From Microbacterium sp. SY138 (GTDB taxonomy: Bacteria > Actinomycetota > Actinomycetes > Actinomycetales > Microbacteriaceae), in the NCBI RefSeq assembly GCF_039729145.1, contig NZ_CP155793.1:3162001-3226000 (forward strand): a stretch of DNA of 64,000 bases. The letters are read 5' to 3'. The position numbers and the translations under genes were made by a program. The notes under the pieces are model-generated. The model was not told the origin of the DNA. It made no database searches and worked only from the letters and a program-made list of their open reading frames with translations. Positions 57,270 through 64,000 of the stretch are shown in pieces. Numbering within the stretch: position 1 is the first letter of the stretch; every line of letters starts with the position of its first letter.

Positions 57270-58553
57270 ATGCCCGTCACCCCCGCAGCCCTCGCCCACG
57301 CCGAGGACCTCGCCGACTTCGTCGCCGCCTCGCCCTCGAGCTACCACGCGGCAGCCGAGGTCGCTCGACGACTGGAGGAGTCCGGGTTCACGCGGCTGCA
57401 CGAGGAAGACGAATGGCCTCTTCAGCCCGGTGGGCGCTTCGTGGTCGTGCGCGACGGCGCGGCGATCGCCTGGGTCGTGCCGTCGGACGCCGCGACCACC
57501 ACGCCGGTGCAGATCTTCGGCGCGCACACCGACTCCCCCGGGTTCAAGCTCAAGCCGCAGCCGACCACCGGTTCGCGGGGCTGGCTGCAGGCTGCAGTCG
57601 AGGTGTACGGCGGACCGCTGTTGAACTCCTGGCTCGACCGCGAGCTGCGCCTCGCCGGGCGACTGGCGCTGGCCGACGGCCATGTCGTGCTGGCGGACAC
57701 CGGCGCCCTGCTGCGCCTGCCACAGCTCGCAATCCACCTCGATCGCGGCGTCAACAACGGGTTGGCCCTCGACAAGCAGACCGAGACGCAGCCCGTGTGG
57801 GGGCTGGGCGACCCGACCGAGGCCGACATCCTCGCCGAACTCGCCGCATCGGCCGACGTGGCAGCGTCCGAGATCCGCGGATACGACGTGGTCGTCGCCG
57901 ACTCCGCACGCGGCGCGGTGTTCGGCAAGGACGACGCGTTCTTCGCCTCCGGCCGTCTCGACGACCTCGCCTCGGTGCACGCCGGCGTGGTCGCACTCGC
58001 GACGCACGAACCGTCCGCGGGCGCACCGATCGCGGTGCTCGCCGCGTTCGACCACGAGGAGCTCGGCTCGGAGTCCCGTTCCGGGGCCGCCGGCCCCTTC
58101 CTCGAAGACGTGCTCGAGCGCGTGTACGCGAGGCTGGGCGCCGATGGATCCGCGCGCCGTCAGGCGTATGCCTCGTCGTGGTGCCTGTCGAGCGACGTCG
58201 GACACTCGGTGCACCCGAACTACGCCGCCAAGCACGACCCCGTGGTGCAACCGGTGCTCGGCTCGGGACCGATCCTGAAGATCAACGCCAACCAGCGCTA
58301 TGCGACGGACGCGATCGGCACGGCGTCATGGCGGAGCTGGTGCGAGCGCGCAGGCGTCGCGACGCAGGAGTTCGTGTCGAACAACAGCGTGCCGTGCGGC
58401 TCGACGATCGGCCCGATCACGGCGACCCGCCTCGGCATCCGCACGGTCGACGTGGGCATCCCCATCCTCTCGATGCACTCCGCACGAGAGCTCGCCGGGG
58501 TCTCCGACCTGCACGATCTGGCCCGCACCGCGCAGTCGTTCTTCGCTGGCTGA
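57270..58553 (+). CDS. M18 family aminopeptidase
   Basis: A 427-residue cytoplasmic zinc aminopeptidase that removes N-terminal acidic or neutral residues from peptides. Key M18 motifs are present: the first metal His in FGAHTDSPGFKLKP, the catalytic Asp-Glu pair in FDHEELGSESR, and the C-terminal His in PILSMHSARE, plus SSDVGHSVHPNYAAKHDP. ATG 57270 has AGGAAGG seven bases upstream and TACGCT further up as -10. Length fits the family. Confidence 0.92.
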   Translation: MPVTPAALAHAEDLADFVAASPSSYHAAAEVARRLEESGFTRLHEEDEWPLQPGGRFVVVRDGAAIAWVVPSDAATTTPVQIFGAHTDSPGFKLKPQPTTGSRGWLQAAVEVYGGPLLNSWLDRELRLAGRLALADGHVVLADTGALLRLPQLAIHLDRGVNNGLALDKQTETQPVWGLGDPTEADILAELAASADVAASEIRGYDVVVADSARGAVFGKDDAFFASGRLDDLASVHAGVVALATHEPSAGAPIAVLAAFDHEELGSESRSGAAGPFLEDVLERVYARLGADGSARRQAYASSWCLSSDVGHSVHPNYAAKHDPVVQPVLGSGPILKINANQRYATDAIGTASWRSWCERAGVATQEFVSNNSVPCGSTIGPITATRLGIRTVDVGIPILSMHSARELAGVSDLHDLARTAQSFFAG

Positions 58554-58608
58554 GCACGCGGGCGGATCCGGCCCACGCGAAGTCCGCCCGGCCGCGCCCC
58601 CGCAGTGC

Positions 58609-58614
58609 CAGGAT
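58609..58614 (+). promoter_or_regulatory. candidate -10 of the NCS1 permease gene
   Basis: CAGGAT ends six bases before ATG 58621; the third case of this hexamer and spacing. Confidence 0.4.
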
Positions 58615-58620
58615 GTGAGC

Positions 58621-60063
58621 ATGACGGACATCAAGCCGGCCCTCATCGAGCGTGCGGGCATCGAGATCATCCCCGAATCCGAGCGCACCGCGAAGCCTCG
58701 TGACCTGTTCTGGCCGTGGTTCGCGGCGAACGTCTCGGTGTTCGGCATGTCGTACGGCTCGTTCGTGTTGGGCTTCGGCATCTCGTTCTGGCAGGCGACG
58801 CTCGTCTCGATCATCGGCATCGTGGTGTCGTTCCTGCTGTGCGGGCTCATCGCGATCGCCGGCAAGCGCGGCTCGGCGCCCACCATGGTGCTCTCCCGCG
58901 CGGCGTTCGGCGTGCAGGGCCAGAAGGTTCCGGGTATCGTCTCGTGGCTGACCTCGATCGGCTGGGAGACGTTCCTCGCGATCATGGCGGTACTCGCCAC
59001 CGCGACCGTCATCACGCAACTCGGAGGTGACGGCGACAGCATCTGGCTGCGCATCGTCGCGACCGTCATCGTCGCAGCGCTGATCGTGACCGCCTCCGTG
59101 CTCGGCTATCACACGATCATGAAGCTGCAGTCGGTGCTCACGTGGATCACCGGCGTGGTGACCGTGGTCTACATCGTCCTCGCGGCGCCGGCGATCGACT
59201 TCGCCGCCGTGCTGGCCCGCCCCGACGGCGGTGTCGGTCAGGTGATCGGCGCGCTCGTGATGGTGATGACCGGATTCGGGCTCGGCTGGATCAACATCGC
59301 CGCCGACTGGTCGAGGTACCAGAAGCGCACGGCGTCCGACGGAGCGATCGTCGCCTGGAACACGATCGGCGGCTCCGTGGCACCCGTGATCCTCGTGGTG
59401 TTCGGCCTGCTGCTCGGCGGCTCCGACGAAGACCTCATGAACGCGATCGCCGCCGACCCGATCGGCGCGCTCGCCTCGATCCTTCCTCCCTGGGTACTCG
59501 TGCCGTTCCTGCTGACGGCCGTGCTCGCGCTCGTCTCGGGCGCGGTGCTGGGCATCTACTCCTCCGGGCTCACCCTGCTCAGCCTCGGCATCCGCATCCC
59601 GCGCCCGTCGGCGGCCGCGATCGACGGCGTGATCCTCACACTCGGCACGATCTTCGTGGTGTTCTTCGCGACCGACTTCCTGGGGCCGTTCCAGAGCTTC
59701 CTGATCACGCTCGGTGTGCCGCTCGCCTCGTGGGCCGGCATCCTGATCGCCGACATCCTGCGTCGGAAGAAGGACTACGACGAGGAGGCCCTGTTCGATC
59801 AGAACGGTCGTTACGGCGCGTGGGACTGGACATCGATCGGCACCCTGGTCGTCACGAGCGTGATCGGTTGGGGCCTGGTCGTGAACAACTTCGCCGAGGA
59901 TGCCGCGTGGAACAACTGGCAGGGCTACCTGCTGTTCCTCATCGGCGGCAGGGACGGCGAGTGGGCATACGCGAACCTCGGGGTGTTCTTCGCGCTGGTG
60001 CTGTCGTTCCTCGTGACCTACGCCGCCAGGGCCGCGAAGATCCGACGCCAGGAGGCCGTGTGA
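58621..60063 (+). CDS. NCS1-family purine/cytosine permease
   Basis: A 480-residue membrane protein with about 12 helices of the nucleobase:cation symporter-1 family (CodB-like). Family phrases: PRDLFWPWFAANVSVFGMSYG, PTMVLSRAAFGVQGQKVPGIVSWLTSIGWETF and NIAADWSRYQKR. Substrate is probably a purine, pyrimidine, hydantoin or related ring. It is followed by a cysteine hydrolase gene overlapping by four bases, so the two are a coupled uptake-and-breakdown pair. Confidence 0.9.
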   Translation: MTDIKPALIERAGIEIIPESERTAKPRDLFWPWFAANVSVFGMSYGSFVLGFGISFWQATLVSIIGIVVSFLLCGLIAIAGKRGSAPTMVLSRAAFGVQGQKVPGIVSWLTSIGWETFLAIMAVLATATVITQLGGDGDSIWLRIVATVIVAALIVTASVLGYHTIMKLQSVLTWITGVVTVVYIVLAAPAIDFAAVLARPDGGVGQVIGALVMVMTGFGLGWINIAADWSRYQKRTASDGAIVAWNTIGGSVAPVILVVFGLLLGGSDEDLMNAIAADPIGALASILPPWVLVPFLLTAVLALVSGAVLGIYSSGLTLLSLGIRIPRPSAAAIDGVILTLGTIFVVFFATDFLGPFQSFLITLGVPLASWAGILIADILRRKKDYDEEALFDQNGRYGAWDWTSIGTLVVTSVIGWGLVVNNFAEDAAWNNWQGYLLFLIGGRDGEWAYANLGVFFALVLSFLVTYAARAAKIRRQEAV

Positions 60064-60623
60064 GCGCTCCGGCTGCCGGGGACACCTGGCTCGTGGTGAT
60101 CGATCCGCAGGCGATCTTCGCCTCGCCGGAGTCTGCGTGGGGTTCACCTTTCTTCGCCGAGGCGATGCCGAGCATCCGCGCCCTGGCGGAGGCGTTCGGC
60201 GACCGCGTGCTCGTGACGCGCTGGGTGCCGACCGCCGATCGGTCCACCTCCTGGGGCGACTACTTCGCAGCCTGGCCGTTCGCCGACCAGCCGCCGGGCG
60301 ACCCGCTGTTCGCCCTGGTGCCCGAAGCGATCGACCTCTCCCCGCATCCGAGCTTCGACCTGCCGACGTTCGGCAAGTGGGGCCCCGAGCTCGAAGCGGT
60401 GGTCGGTCGCGGAGGGCGCCTGGTGCTCGCCGGGGTCTCGACGGACTGCTGCGTGATCTCGACGGCTCTGGCCGCGGCCGACGCGGGTGCGCACGTCACG
60501 ATCGCCGCGGATGCCTGCGCCGGCTCGACTGCGGAGAACCACGCGACTGCGCTGCACGTCATGGGACTGTATCCCCCGCAGATCACCGTGAGCGACACCG
60601 CCACCGTGCTCGGCAACCGCTGA
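60060..60623 (+). CDS. isochorismatase-like cysteine hydrolase
   Basis: A 187-residue hydrolase of the isochorismatase superfamily with the catalytic triad Asp (VVIDPQAIFA), Lys (FGKWGPEL) and Cys (STDCCVIST), plus the cis-peptide-like VSTDCC. Relatives hydrolyse amides such as nicotinamide, N-carbamoyl compounds or ureidoacrylate. Coupled to a nucleobase-type permease by a GTGA overlap, so the substrate is likely the imported ring or a breakdown product. Confidence 0.88.
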   Translation: MSAPAAGDTWLVVIDPQAIFASPESAWGSPFFAEAMPSIRALAEAFGDRVLVTRWVPTADRSTSWGDYFAAWPFADQPPGDPLFALVPEAIDLSPHPSFDLPTFGKWGPELEAVVGRGGRLVLAGVSTDCCVISTALAAADAGAHVTIAADACAGSTAENHATALHVMGLYPPQITVSDTATVLGNR

Positions 60624-60638
60624 CGGCGGGCGTGGGCC

Positions 60639-61349
60639 TCAGTCCGAGGCTCGCACGGCGGCGGCGATGTCGGTCGGGGAGCCGTGCCAGGGCGCGCCGT
60701 GACCCGGCAGCACCCAGGAGGCCGAGACCGCGGCCAGGCGGTCGAGCGAGGCGAGCGCCTCGTCGGGCTCGTCCGTGAAGGGCGCGCGCTGCGCCCCGGT
60801 CCGTCCCGTGAGCACGTGCCGAGTGGTCAGCGCGTCGCCGACGAACACCGCGTCGACGGCCGGCACGTGCACCGCGATGCTCCCCGGCGAGTGGCCGGGC
60901 ATCCCGATGACGACCGGAGCACCGGGCAGATCCAGCACGTCGCCGTCGCCGACTTCCGTGACGACCGACACGTGATGTGCGCGCAGGGCGTTCTTGCGCA
61001 GGCCGTAGGCGAAGAAGCCGAGCGTGGGCCCGATCTTCGCCGGTCCCATCGCGGTCTTCGGCTTCTCCCCGGTGCGCACACGATGGCTGTCGGCCGCATG
61101 GATGAACACCGGCACTCCCGCCTCTGTGCGCAGCCGCTCGGCGAAGCCGATGTGATCGCCGTCGCCGTGGGTGAGGACGAGTCCGCGGATGTCGGACAGC
61201 GGGCGACCGAGCGCGGCGAGTTCGCGCTGCAGATCGTGCCAGTGCCCTGGCAGCCCCGCGTCGATCAGGGTGATGCCCTCGGGCAGGTCGATCAGGTACG
61301 AGGCGACGATGTCGTTGCCGAGGCGGTGCAGGTGCGGTGCGAGCTTCAT
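60639..61349 (-). CDS. metallo-beta-lactamase-fold hydrolase
   Basis: A 236-residue MBL-fold protein with the metal motif THGDGDHIG (H61, D63, D65, H66), a variant in which the usual second His of HxHxDH is Asp; later metal residues lie in GMPGHSPGS and FVGDALTTRH, with a final LPGHG. Function may be a lactonase, thioesterase or glyoxalase-like hydrolase. A ribosome site GAGAGGA precedes ATG 61349. It is divergent from a TetR gene; a TTGACA/TAACGT promoter is covered by two palindromes, so the TetR protein probably represses it. Confidence 0.87.
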   Translation of the reverse strand: MKLAPHLHRLGNDIVASYLIDLPEGITLIDAGLPGHWHDLQRELAALGRPLSDIRGLVLTHGDGDHIGFAERLRTEAGVPVFIHAADSHRVRTGEKPKTAMGPAKIGPTLGFFAYGLRKNALRAHHVSVVTEVGDGDVLDLPGAPVVIGMPGHSPGSIAVHVPAVDAVFVGDALTTRHVLTGRTGAQRAPFTDEPDEALASLDRLAAVSASWVLPGHGAPWHGSPTDIAAAVRASD

Positions 61350-61377
61350 GGCGGATCCTCTCGGGATGATTGCGATG

Positions 61378-61392
61378 GCTACGTTACGTAGC
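61378..61392. promoter_or_regulatory. first TetR operator palindrome
   Basis: GCTACGT (61378-61384) and ACGTAGC (61386-61392) around T61385. Its centre is 22 bp from the next palindrome and it overlaps the -10 of the MBL gene. Confidence 0.55.
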
Positions 61393-61410
61393 TATCATGG
61401 CTATTGTCAA
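61381..61410 (-). promoter_or_regulatory. promoter of the MBL-fold gene
   Basis: On the minus strand TTGACA (61405-61410) and TAACGT (61381-61386) are separated by 18 bases, the best sigma-70-type promoter seen in this window. Both elements lie inside candidate TetR operators. Confidence 0.6.
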
Positions 61411-61417
61411 TAGCCAT
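61397..61417. promoter_or_regulatory. second TetR operator, perfect 21-bp palindrome
   Basis: ATGGCTATTG (61397-61406) and CAATAGCCAT (61408-61417) are exact complements around T61407. It covers the -35 of the MBL gene and lies upstream of the TetR start. ATGGCTA is also present at 61375. Confidence 0.7.
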
Positions 61418-61431
61418 CCAGGGAGGATCCG

Positions 61432-61956
61432 ATGCCGACACCGGAACGCACGTCCACCGACGAGATCGTCGCGGCCGGACGGGAGATCCTCGAGGTCGCG
61501 GGACCTTCGGGCCTCACGATGCAGGCGGTCGCGAACAGGGTGGGCGTCCGCGCCCCCTCGCTCTACAAGCGGGTGCGGGACCGGGATGCTCTGCACGCCG
61601 CCGTCGCCACCGCGTCGATCGATGCGCTCACGGCGCGGCTCGAAGCCGCGGGTGACGACATCGGTGCGCTCGCTCATGCCTACCGCGACTTCGCGCACGC
61701 GCATCCGGAGGGCTTCCGGATCATGTTCACGATCGCGGCTCCGCATGACGCGCTGGAACGTTCGGCGGCACCCCTCATGCGCGCCGCCGCCTCCCTGGTC
61801 GGTGACGACGACGCGCTCGACGCCGCCCGTCTGTTCACCGCCTGGGCGACCGGCTTCCTGCAGATGGAGCTGTCCGGAGCGTTCCGACTCGGCGGCGACG
61901 TCGACCGCGCTTTCGAGTACGGCCTGCGTCGACTCATCGCCGGGATGGCCGGCTGA
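61432..61956 (+). CDS. TetR/AcrR-family regulator divergent from the MBL gene
   Basis: A 174-residue TetR regulator with the N-terminal helix-turn-helix at about 9-55 (TDEIVAAGREILEVAGPSGLTMQAVANRVGVRAPSLYKRVRDRDAL) and a C-terminal ligand domain containing WATGFLQMELSGAF, like the TetR_C_33 (WHG) group. ATG 61432 has GGGAGGA upstream. Two palindromes in the 82-bp divergent gap are its likely operators, controlling itself and the MBL hydrolase. Confidence 0.9.
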   Translation: MPTPERTSTDEIVAAGREILEVAGPSGLTMQAVANRVGVRAPSLYKRVRDRDALHAAVATASIDALTARLEAAGDDIGALAHAYRDFAHAHPEGFRIMFTIAAPHDALERSAAPLMRAAASLVGDDDALDAARLFTAWATGFLQMELSGAFRLGGDVDRAFEYGLRRLIAGMAG

Positions 61957-62026
61957 ACCGCCACGGGTTCGATCACTGTCGCGCACCGGCATCCACATCC
62001 GGAGTCGCGCACCGCGGGCCGCCGGG

Positions 62027-63400
62027 CTACTTCATCGTGTCGAGGATGCCGACGAGGTCTTCGAACGTGGTGAGGGGATTCAGGATGGCGAAGCGTGTGT
62101 TCGGACGCCCGGCATGGGAGCTGGGGACCACGAACGCCCGCTGCGAGTCGAGCAGGGCCGCCGACCATCGGTCGTAGTCGGCACGCTCCCAGCCGTCGCG
62201 CTCGAACACCACGATCGACAGCTGCGGGTCTCGCACCAGACGCAGCTCCGGACGTCGGGCGATCTCCGCGGCGATCCGTCGCGTCAGCGCGAGTCCGGCA
62301 CTCACCGCCTCACGGTAGGCCGTGACCCCATAGGTCGCGACCGAGAACCACATGGGCAGGCCGCGCGGGCGACGCGTCAACTGGATGGAGTAGTCCGAGG
62401 GGCTGAACTCGTCGACGTCGGTGAGGATGTCGAGGTATTCGGCATGCTGCGTGTGCGCCCGGCGCCCGCTGTCGGGGTCGCGGTAGATCAGCGCGCAGCA
62501 GTCGAACGGTGCGAACAGCCATTTGTGCGGATCGACGATGACCGAGTCGGCGCGCTCGACGCCGGCGAAGATGTGCCGCGCTTCCGGCGCCAGCATCGCG
62601 GTGAGACCGTAGGCACCGTCGATATGCAGCCAGAAATCGAACTCGTCCTTGAGCGCCGCGATCCCCTCGATGTCGTCGACGATGCCGAAGTTGGTCGAGC
62701 CGCCGGTCGCGACGACCGCACAGATCTCGTCACCGTGCGCGAGGAGGGCTTCGCGCACGCCCTCCGCACGCAGCACGCCGTCGTCGCCCGCAGGAACCAG
62801 CAGCACGTCGGCATCCATCACCTTCGCGGCCGACTTGTTCGAGGAGTGCGCCTCGACGCTGCACAGGATCTTCCATCGGCTCGGCAGCTCCTTGCCGGCC
62901 GCGATCAGCCGCGCCTTCGCCGCCTCGCGCGCGGCGACCAGTGCCGAGAGGTTGCCGATCGTGCCGCCCTGCACGAACACTCCGCCCGCGGTCTCGGGCA
63001 GCCCGAACTCGCTCGCGAGCCACGACAGCACCTCGTTCTCGGCGTGCACGGCCCCCGCGCCCTCGAGCCAGCTGCCGCCGTAGAGTCCGGATGCCGACAC
63101 GACGAGGTCGAACGCGATCGCCGCCATGGTCGGCGCTGTCGGGATGAACGACAGATACAACGGGTGGCTCGTGGTCAGGCACGCCGGGGCGAGGACGTGC
63201 TCGAACACGCTGAGGGCACGCGCGGCCCCGAGTCCCGCATCGGTGATCGTGGGCCCGACGAGGCGGTTCAGCTCGGCCTCGGACTGGGGCTTGTCGAGCG
63301 GCACGTCGGCGGCGAGCATGCGACGACGCGAGTAGTCGAGCACGGCGTCGACGATCGCCGTCGATTCGGGCGAGGCCGCGTGCATGCGCACAGCATCCAT
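62027..63400 (-). CDS. PLP-dependent decarboxylase (group II)
   Basis: A 457-residue fold-type I decarboxylase of the aromatic-L-amino-acid/glutamate decarboxylase group. It has HPLYLSFIPTAP near 79-90, GGTIGNLSAL (145-154), SVEAHSSNKSAAK with the His that stacks on PLP, HIDGAYG (D261) and the Schiff-base lysine K293 in VDPHKWLF. Substrate uncertain: aromatic amino acid, diaminobutyrate or aspartate are possible. ATG 63400 lies 10 bases after the stop of the upstream TetR gene with AAAGGA ribosome site, so the two form one minus-strand operon. Confidence 0.88.
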   Translation of the reverse strand: MDAVRMHAASPESTAIVDAVLDYSRRRMLAADVPLDKPQSEAELNRLVGPTITDAGLGAARALSVFEHVLAPACLTTSHPLYLSFIPTAPTMAAIAFDLVVSASGLYGGSWLEGAGAVHAENEVLSWLASEFGLPETAGGVFVQGGTIGNLSALVAAREAAKARLIAAGKELPSRWKILCSVEAHSSNKSAAKVMDADVLLVPAGDDGVLRAEGVREALLAHGDEICAVVATGGSTNFGIVDDIEGIAALKDEFDFWLHIDGAYGLTAMLAPEARHIFAGVERADSVIVDPHKWLFAPFDCCALIYRDPDSGRRAHTQHAEYLDILTDVDEFSPSDYSIQLTRRPRGLPMWFSVATYGVTAYREAVSAGLALTRRIAAEIARRPELRLVRDPQLSIVVFERDGWERADYDRWSAALLDSQRAFVVPSSHAGRPNTRFAILNPLTTFEDLVGILDTMK

Positions 63401-63410
63401 GGGCGTTCCT

Positions 63411-64000
63411 TTACTTGTCATCAGATCGGGAGTCGGCAGATAGAGAGTCGGCGGGTGCGGTGTCGAGCGGTGCGATGTCGAGCGGTGCGGTGTCGAGCAC
63501 GGCCGACAGTGCACGCCTGGCCAGGTCGGCGCGGTCGCGGGGCGCCCACTTCACGAGGGAGTGCGCGTTCATTCCGTCGACCATCGCGAGCAGCAGCCAC
63601 GCGGCCATGTCGGCGCGGCCGGCCGCGATCGCACCGGTCGCCGCGGCCCGGGCGAAGATCTGCTCCAGCGCGCTCTGCCACCCGTCCATCTCCTGCCGCA
63701 CGCGGGCGGCGAGCGCCTCGTTGCGAGCACCGAGCGCCCACGCCTGCACCCAGATCAGGGTGACGTCGTCGCGGTCGGCGTCGAGGAGTGTCTCGATCAG
63801 GCGCAGCAGACCGGCCCGCAGCGCGGCGGGGCCGTCGGCGCCATCGAACGCGGCGATCACCTCGTCGCGCTCAGCCGCCACGATCAGCCCGAACACATCG
63901 GCGACGAACGCGTCCATCCCCGGCCGGTAGTGCGCCACGAGCGCCGGAGTCACCCCGACGCGAGCGGCGACCGCCCGCACGGTGAGGCTCTCGAGACCAC
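63411..64000 (-). CDS. TetR/AcrR-family regulator, 5' end beyond the window
   Basis: C-terminal 196 or so residues of a TetR regulator, reading in frame to base 64000. The visible start GLESLTVRAVAARVGVTPALVAHYR is the second half of the helix-turn-helix, so only the first helices are missing. The ligand domain follows, with RLIETLLDADRDDVTLIWVQAWALGARN. The C-terminus carries a pentapeptide-like repeat (APLD[TI] and ADS units) encoded by 15-bp tandem repeats at 63461-63490. It precedes the PLP decarboxylase by 10 bases and probably regulates it. Confidence 0.87.
   Translation of the reverse strand, partial: GLESLTVRAVAARVGVTPALVAHYRPGMDAFVADVFGLIVAAERDEVIAAFDGADGPAALRAGLLRLIETLLDADRDDVTLIWVQAWALGARNEALAARVRQEMDGWQSALEQIFARAAATGAIAAGRADMAAWLLLAMVDGMNAHSLVKWAPRDRADLARRALSAVLDTAPLDIAPLDTAPADSLSADSRSDDK
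63461..63490. repeat. 15-bp tandem repeat at the 3' end of the TetR gene
   Basis: TGTCGAGCGGTGCG[AG] occurs twice exactly apart from one base and continues degenerate on both sides. It encodes the repeated C-terminal APLD[TI] units of the regulator. Confidence 0.75.

Overview
This is a high-GC actinobacterial chromosome segment. Protein content (MenA menaquinone synthesis, Lhr helicase, Nei2-type glycosylase, DUF4229/DUF6412/DUF7882 proteins), codon use, frequent GTG starts, 4-bp ATGA/GTGA gene overlaps and many apparently leaderless genes all fit Microbacteriaceae, most likely Microbacterium. That genus call rests on recognition only. About 63 genes are supported. No tRNA, rRNA, IS element, CRISPR array or prophage was seen.

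Layout. 1-2821 (minus): end of a surface-polysaccharide locus with a nonulosonic-acid cytidylyltransferase (cut by the window edge), a polysialyltransferase-family protein and a family 2 glycosyltransferase. 3127-7256: an unknown protein, DUF4229, MenA, DUF4287, a cupin and an ArsR-type regulator with a palindrome over its own start codon. 7272-14390: Lrp/AsnC regulator, DUF6421, SDR, MFS, threonine aldolase, NUDIX-like protein, esterase. 14680-19180: ABC-F ATPase, then a NarL-type two-component system with a DUF998 protein. 19408-26070: Lhr, EI24, Nei2, hexapeptide protein. 26092-29991: a PspC-domain kinase/regulator pair divergent from a PspC/LiaF-like protein. 30002-40704: mixed housekeeping genes (antiporter, PurU, frameshifted nitronate monooxygenase, a second YidC with DUF6412, an exporter, FHA-CBS-CinA operon).

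40722-48196 is a complete phosphonate module: a GntR regulator divergent from phnD-phnC-phnE(fused)-FAD oxidoreductase-phosphonatase-like hydrolase-zinc alcohol dehydrogenase. It would import an aminoethylphosphonate-type compound, oxidise it to an aldehyde, cleave the C-P bond and process the product.

48451-50477 holds the most intriguing small system: a histidine kinase and a response regulator transcribed divergently, with a 15-codon open frame (MTFWQQVGKFFGLVR) carrying a near-perfect Shine-Dalgarno sequence just upstream of the kinase. It may be a peptide signal, a small membrane partner or a leader peptide.

51580-57120 encodes a giant repeat-built surface protein with a signal peptide and an LAATG sorting signal. 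The right end holds an M18 aminopeptidase, an NCS1 permease with a cysteine hydrolase, an MBL-fold hydrolase facing a TetR regulator across two palindromes, and a PLP decarboxylase with a second TetR gene that runs off the window.

Two patterns recur. About twenty genes have a TANNNT (or CAGGAT) hexamer exactly 6-7 nt before the start codon, as expected for leaderless mRNAs. Several genes have short tandem duplications at or next to their stop codons.
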